DNA from: Chloroflexota bacterium
GTDB lineage: Bacteria > Chloroflexota > Anaerolineae > B4-G1
Direction: 5' to 3'
Assembly (NCBI GenBank): GCA_024232355.1
Contig: JAAEPW010000815.1
Location: 1 to 10,393 of the forward strand
DNA: 10,393 nucleotides
Under the pieces are notes generated by a model, which was given only the letters and a program-made list of their open reading frames with translations, was not told where the DNA came from and did no database searches. A program made the position numbers and the translations under genes. Each line of letters opens with the position of its first letter. Within the stretch, counting starts at the first letter, position 1. Below, piece after piece: positions 7,428 to 10,393 of the stretch.

Positions 7428-7466
7428 GGTTCCGGCGTGGTCAACGTCAATGACCACACCGGAACC
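7428..7466 (-). other. Strong intercistronic RNA hairpin
   Basis: Two 16-nt arms (7428-7443 and 7451-7466) are complementary apart from one G-U pair on the minus-strand transcript, with a 7-nt loop. It fills most of the 75-nt gap between the barrel-protein stop (7482) and the DUF4430-protein start (7406). No T run follows, so it is not a classical terminator. A position just after a stop and 11 nt before the next Shine-Dalgarno suggests an mRNA-stability or processing element that could raise the level of the upstream cistron relative to the downstream genes. Confidence 0.8.
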
Positions 7467-7481
7467 CAATATGCAAAAGTG

Positions 7482-9737
7482 TTATTGCCTTAGAACGAGT
7501 GGCAGGTAGATGTAGTGAGGCTCGAGGGAAGTAGGAGGTAGGATCGCTGTTCCAGAAGTTTGCGAGTTGTACTGCACAGAGTCTGGATCATCAAAGGTGA
7601 CCTGGAACTCGTATGGCACCACCTCTGTAACAGGTAGTGTGGCAGTGAAATAGCCGTCGACACGATAGACCATTGTGTTTGTCATCCAGTCCGTCTCTCC
7701 GGATGCGCGCCATTCCAGGCTGACCATACCGTCTCTGTTAAGGTCGCTGCCAAAGGGGATGACCACGTCGACGCTGTTGCCCCACATTGCGCGTGGGGGT
7801 GCGGCCACCAGGCGGTCAGGATCAGGCCCGCGGTTGACGCCTACGAATGGCGATAGCGTACTGGATGAGAGTGGATAGGTTTTTTCTAACAGTGCCGGTA
7901 CAGCTTGCCACGTAGCCAGGCCGTTATCAAGCCCCAATGATGCAAAGGGACCGTCAATCTTTTGCAAGGCTGCCAATGCATCGTAGGGGCCGTGACCGTT
8001 CTTGAGCCATTTGTCGGCGCTCAGGTCCTCTCCCGCTGCCAGCAAACCTTGTATGGCATAGGCAATGGTGTTGGCACTAGGGGTGTCGAAAAAGTTCCAG
8101 CCTCCTTGGTCGTTCTGGTCGTTTTGCAGGAACAAGGTCCCACTGACGATGCTGGTATCGGTGTTCGGTACACCGGCGGCGATGAGGGCTTGCAGGATCA
8201 GGCCAGTGCTGTCTGGCTTGCTGAATCCCCAAGCATCCACCCAACTGCCGTCGCTGGGGTCTTGCATATCTTTGAGTGCTTGCGTGGTGCTGGGGGGGAT
8301 GGTTTCGCCCGCCGCTGCCAGACCCAGGATAGCAAACGCCTGGTGCCAAGTGTTGTCGGCGTCACCAAAGATGCCCAAGGTAGGGCTGTACCAGGTGTTG
8401 GTGAGTGTGTGAACAATGTCCACACCGCCAAAGTTATGGGCATCTCCCCCAGCCGCCTCGACCGCCATCGCCAATTTACCCGCCGAGTCGGCGGTCTTGG
8501 TGACAAAAACGGACGCTGTGGCTGAGAGATAGGCCATTGCCGAGGGCCCGCCGCCAAGGGGCGTGACCGTGGAGGGGTCGAAACCGGCCGACATGTATGC
8601 CATCACTGCGTCGCAGGTCACACCAGGGTCTGGGCCAGCCCAACCGGACCAAGAGCCATCGGTGTTTTGCTGTTCGTTTATCCACGCAAGAGCGCGGTTG
8701 GCACGCTGTGTCCGCCCGAGGATGGGCAGCGGTGTTTCGGTCAATCCGGCGATGGCGTGAGCAGTACCCAGTGCATTGCCGCCGAAACTGCCGTCGGTCG
8801 CCTGGAGATCGCCCAAGTCGTCGTGGGGCGTGCGCCCGTTGTCGGTGGCCCAACTCGCCGTCGCCGGGATGTAACCGGCTGCGGCTATTGCCTGGATGGC
8901 GGAGGCGGTCGAGTCGACACTCAAGCTGCCCCATGCCTCCCATCCGCCAGAGTCTGCCTGGGTGTTGCGCAAAAAGTCGAGGCCATCTTGGACGATGGTA
9001 CGAGTCGGTTCTATATTGCCGCTGGCGATGAGGGATTGGATCACCAGCGCGGTGGTGTCGGCGTCGCCGCCAAAGCCCCAACCCCATCCACCGTCCATCT
9101 CTTGCAGCCCGATCAGGAAATCAGTGGCAGAGACGGGTACCGTCTCTTGCGCTGCCGCCAGGCCAAGGACGGCCCATAGCTGGTTGATGGTACTAGCCGA
9201 GCTGGCGGTGGTGCTGTACGCGCCGGTGGCCGGGTTGTAGGTTGTCTGCAACTCTTTTACCAGGTCGAGAGGCAAACCGGCTGAACCGTGGCTTGTGGGA
9301 TATTGCCCAAAGGCGTGGGGGTTTCTGTTGCCGGCTACAGCCGCCGCGATTACCATGCCGATCCGGCCTGTGGAAAGCGTACCTGTCGCATTTCGGGTGT
9401 ACGAAAAAGTGCGGGTGCTCAAATAGTCCAGCGTCGTCGTGCCACTGACCGAGGTCAAAAAGCCAACCGGGTAGTGGGCCGCTCTGAGCGCGATGACTGT
9501 CTTGATGGTGGTAAATTCCGTATCAAAGGTCCCGCCGATGCTGCCGTTGGGTAGTTGTTGTGTCTGCAAGTATGCCAACGCCTTGCTGATGGCGTCGCTG
9601 TGGGCAATAGTGGGAGATGCTGGATCCAAAGGGGGTTGAGCCTGTGCTGGAGCAGGGTTGAAACTCAGTGCCAGAAGCAAGCTGATGGCAAAGGCGATTC
9701 CTAGTGTGATGCTCAATGTAAGTTTGTGTTGGTGCAT
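7482..9737 (-). CDS. Secreted double alpha6/alpha6-barrel protein, transcobalamin/intrinsic factor alpha-domain-like
   Basis: A 751-residue exported protein. Signal peptide 1-about 33 (hydrophobic 8-25, cleavage after AQA). Residues about 46-340 and 345-625 are two copies of a prenyltransferase-type repeat region: LGLAAA at 191-196 and 471-476, NG at 300 and 580, LQ at 311 and 591, all 280 apart. Motifs match the alpha domain of intrinsic factor and transcobalamin: GKLAMAVEAAGGD (420-432), DNTWHQAFAILGLAA (461-475) and PDSTGLILQAL (508-518). The complete DxDD motif of terpene cyclases is absent (GDADTTA at 224-230), arguing against an enzyme. A C-terminal beta domain (about 650-735) with DLNRDG, like a calcium loop, ends in IYLPLVLRQ. 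ATG 9737 is chosen because AAGGAG (9742-9747) precedes it and the signal peptide then begins at once; an ATG at 9782 lacks one. First gene of the riboswitch operon. Cobalamin binding is inferred. Confidence 0.88.
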   Translation of the reverse strand: MHQHKLTLSITLGIAFAISLLLALSFNPAPAQAQPPLDPASPTIAHSDAISKALAYLQTQQLPNGSIGGTFDTEFTTIKTVIALRAAHYPVGFLTSVSGTTTLDYLSTRTFSYTRNATGTLSTGRIGMVIAAAVAGNRNPHAFGQYPTSHGSAGLPLDLVKELQTTYNPATGAYSTTASSASTINQLWAVLGLAAAQETVPVSATDFLIGLQEMDGGWGWGFGGDADTTALVIQSLIASGNIEPTRTIVQDGLDFLRNTQADSGGWEAWGSLSVDSTASAIQAIAAAGYIPATASWATDNGRTPHDDLGDLQATDGSFGGNALGTAHAIAGLTETPLPILGRTQRANRALAWINEQQNTDGSWSGWAGPDPGVTCDAVMAYMSAGFDPSTVTPLGGGPSAMAYLSATASVFVTKTADSAGKLAMAVEAAGGDAHNFGGVDIVHTLTNTWYSPTLGIFGDADNTWHQAFAILGLAAAGETIPPSTTQALKDMQDPSDGSWVDAWGFSKPDSTGLILQALIAAGVPNTDTSIVSGTLFLQNDQNDQGGWNFFDTPSANTIAYAIQGLLAAGEDLSADKWLKNGHGPYDALAALQKIDGPFASLGLDNGLATWQAVPALLEKTYPLSSSTLSPFVGVNRGPDPDRLVAAPPRAMWGNSVDVVIPFGSDLNRDGMVSLEWRASGETDWMTNTMVYRVDGYFTATLPVTEVVPYEFQVTFDDPDSVQYNSQTSGTAILPPTSLEPHYIYLPLVLRQ

Positions 9738-9741
9738 TTTT

Positions 9742-9747
9742 CTCCTT
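9742..9747 (-). promoter_or_regulatory. Ribosome binding site deciding the barrel-protein start
   Basis: AAGGAG on the minus strand, 4 nt before ATG 9737. It supports this start over ATG 9782, which would add 15 mostly polar residues before the signal peptide and lies inside hairpin 9774-9806. Confidence 0.7.
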
Positions 9748-9773
9748 GTGTGATATTGGTCAACTGATAAAAG

Positions 9774-9806
9774 TCCCTTCACTCATCTAACTGTTGAGAG
9801 AAGGGA
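9774..9806 (-). other. Second leader hairpin, possible backup attenuator
   Basis: The arms 9774-9785 and 9795-9806 form a 12-bp stem with one mismatch and a 9-nt loop. On the minus transcript it comes 15 nt after the first terminator and is followed by ACTTTTATC, a weak T run. Its arms share the CCCTTCTC / GAAGGG sequences of the first terminator stem, so arms of the two hairpins could pair with each other. Confidence 0.55.
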
Positions 9807-9820
9807 TGCGCTCGTAAACG

Positions 9821-9855
9821 AAAAACCCCTCTCCATCACGTTCTGTGGAGAAGGG
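9821..9855 (-). terminator. Intrinsic terminator, expression platform of the cobalamin riboswitch
   Basis: On the minus transcript the arm CCCTTCTCCA (9846-9855), a 10-nt loop and the arm TGGAGAGGGG (9826-9835) form a 10-bp stem with one G-U pair, followed directly by TTTTT (9821-9825). It lies between the riboswitch aptamer and the first gene, 84 nt before its start. A candidate antiterminator is GGAAAGGG (9889-9896), which can pair with the 5' arm (8 bp with one bulged C). The expected behaviour is termination when cobalamin is bound and read-through when it is scarce. Confidence 0.8.
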
Positions 9856-9917
9856 CCGATCTTGCTTGGTCACGCTTCATACGCCACCCCCTTTCCGCGA
9901 AGGTTATTGTGTGCGGC

Positions 9918-10039
9918 GACAGAGGCGGGTATCCTGGCTTGAACACAAATGTGTGTTCCTACAGTTGCGGGACAGCGCCGGACTTGGACCGACTTCCCCC
10001 CTTGTGCCTCTTGCTTCCGGGTTTTGAGGCACCTCTATC
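9918..10039 (-). ncRNA. Cobalamin riboswitch
   Basis: The minus strand carries the conserved core of a cobalamin riboswitch: GGGGAAGTCGGTCCAAGTCC, then GCGCTGTCCCGCAACTGTA, and the B12 box AGCCAGGATACCCGCC (9924-9939). P1 closes between 10032-10039 and 9918-9925 (8 bp with one U-G pair); a second helix pairs 10026-10032 with 10004-10010, sharing base 10032 with the end of P1; a peripheral hairpin GAACACA/TGTGTTC lies at 9941-9958. It is followed by an intrinsic terminator, so control is probably at transcription. It ties the downstream operon to cobalamin supply. Confidence 0.95.
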
Positions 10040-10063
10040 GTTGCAATATTCGATTGTGGCGCG

Positions 10064-10092
10064 AGTATAACATAGGGGCGGGGGGCTGTCAA
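10064..10092 (-). promoter_or_regulatory. Sigma70-type promoter of the cobalamin operon
   Basis: On the minus strand TTGACA (10087-10092) is separated by exactly 17 nt from TATACT (10064-10069), a consensus -35 and a five-of-six -10 element. Transcription would begin near 10057, about 18 nt before riboswitch helix P1. Confidence 0.82.
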
Positions 10093-10183
10093 ATACAACT
10101 TGTCTTGTTTGGGTTTTGTGGTAAACTTTTTCGCATTGTATAGAGAATGATGAGAGTTATGGTCATGTTGTATTACCGTCGTA

Positions 10184-10241
10184 CCTGATATGTGGCCTGG
10201 GGCGCTGGTTGGCGCTCGCAGGCCGATCTGCATACGTCAGG
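10184..10241. other. Long imperfect inverted repeat between divergent genes
   Basis: Nested complementary segments: CCTGA (10184-10188) with TCAGG (10237-10241), TATG (10189-10192) with CATA (10231-10234), GGCCTG (10194-10199) with CAGGCC (10219-10224), GCGC (10202-10205) with GCGC (10212-10215). There is no T run on either side. It could be a structured leader of the + strand gene, a protein-binding site or a remnant of a mobile element. The rest of 10093-10339 shows no gene. Confidence 0.5.
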
Positions 10242-10279
10242 GGGCGGTGATGTGATACCGTCACCAAAATTTCGCAAAA

Positions 10280-10308
10280 TTGAACTAGGGACCTTAACAA
10301 AATCATAA
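10280..10308 (+). promoter_or_regulatory. Possible promoter of the right-edge gene
   Basis: TTGAAC (10280-10285), 17 nt, then TCATAA (10303-10308), about 30 nt before the start of the + strand gene. Both hexamers are imperfect, and the region is AT-rich as promoters are. Tentative. Confidence 0.3.
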
Positions 10309-10339
10309 ACCTGTAGTAACCTAGCGCGAGGAGGTTACA

Positions 10340-10393
10340 ATGGTCTACAAATGGCTGATCAATTGGCGCACACTAATGACAACAGGGCTACTG
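10340..10393 (+). CDS. Start of a divergent gene, cut by the window end
   Basis: ATG 10340 is preceded by a strong Shine-Dalgarno GAGGAGG (10328-10334, 5 nt spacing) and opens a frame running to the window end: 18 codons, beginning MVYKWLINWRTLMTTGLL. The segment is mildly hydrophobic with an early Lys and Arg, which would suit a signal peptide or first membrane helix. It is divergent from the cobalamin operon with a gap of about 250 bp to that operon's promoter. The product cannot be identified from this fragment. Confidence 0.6.
   Translation, partial: MVYKWLINWRTLMTTGLL

Noticed and set aside
8476..9087. 203-codon minus-strand frame inside the barrel-protein gene
   Set aside because: Out-of-frame overlap, Arg-rich, no domain; the barrel frame is supported by signal peptide and repeats.
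7482..9737. Terpene cyclase (squalene-hopene cyclase) function for the prenyltransferase-repeat protein
   Set aside because: It has a signal peptide, lacks the complete DxDD acid motif, and sits in a cobalamin-controlled transporter operon; the repeats match the cobalamin-carrier barrel better.

Overview
The window looks like part of a Chloroflexota genome, probably Anaerolineae or a related class. This is inferred from gene style and not from a marker gene. The clues are long Thr-Pro stalks of the TPTPTDTP type in a secreted protein, an exported protein ending in the C-terminal motif IYLPLVLR, the domain styles, and moderately high GC coding sequence.

Layout: positions 1-140 are a small element with 13-bp terminal inverted repeats (MITE-like). 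It abuts a GNAT acetyltransferase gene (about 143-544, + strand) that has no usable start codon, so the element appears to have removed its 5' end. All other complete genes are on the minus strand. Read in the direction of transcription (from high to low coordinates) they are: a near-consensus sigma70-type promoter (10064-10092), a cobalamin riboswitch (9918-10039), an intrinsic terminator acting as its expression platform (9821-9855), a second similar hairpin (9774-9806), a secreted 751-aa prenyltransferase-repeat protein, a secreted and C-terminally membrane-anchored protein with a DUF4430 domain, an ECF S component, EcfT, a fused EcfA-EcfA' ATPase, a GT4-type glycosyltransferase and a hemolysin III/PAQR membrane protein. 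At the right edge a divergent + strand gene begins (10340).

Main interpretation: the five riboswitch-controlled genes form a vitamin B12 (or corrinoid) uptake operon. The transporter is an ECF-type ABC importer. The two exported proteins correspond in fold and in detail to the two halves of animal intrinsic factor and transcobalamin: an alpha6/alpha6 barrel and a small beta domain that together enclose cobalamin. Here the halves are separate polypeptides, the barrel protein is internally duplicated with an offset of about 280 residues, and the beta-domain protein stands on a Pro/Thr stalk with a membrane anchor. I infer a surface cobalamin trap that hands ligand to the ECF transporter. The link to cobalamin is supported by the riboswitch; the binding function itself is not demonstrated.

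The glycosyltransferase and hemolysin III genes lie 100 bp beyond the operon on the same strand and look like a separate two-gene unit, though no terminator separates them from the transporter genes.
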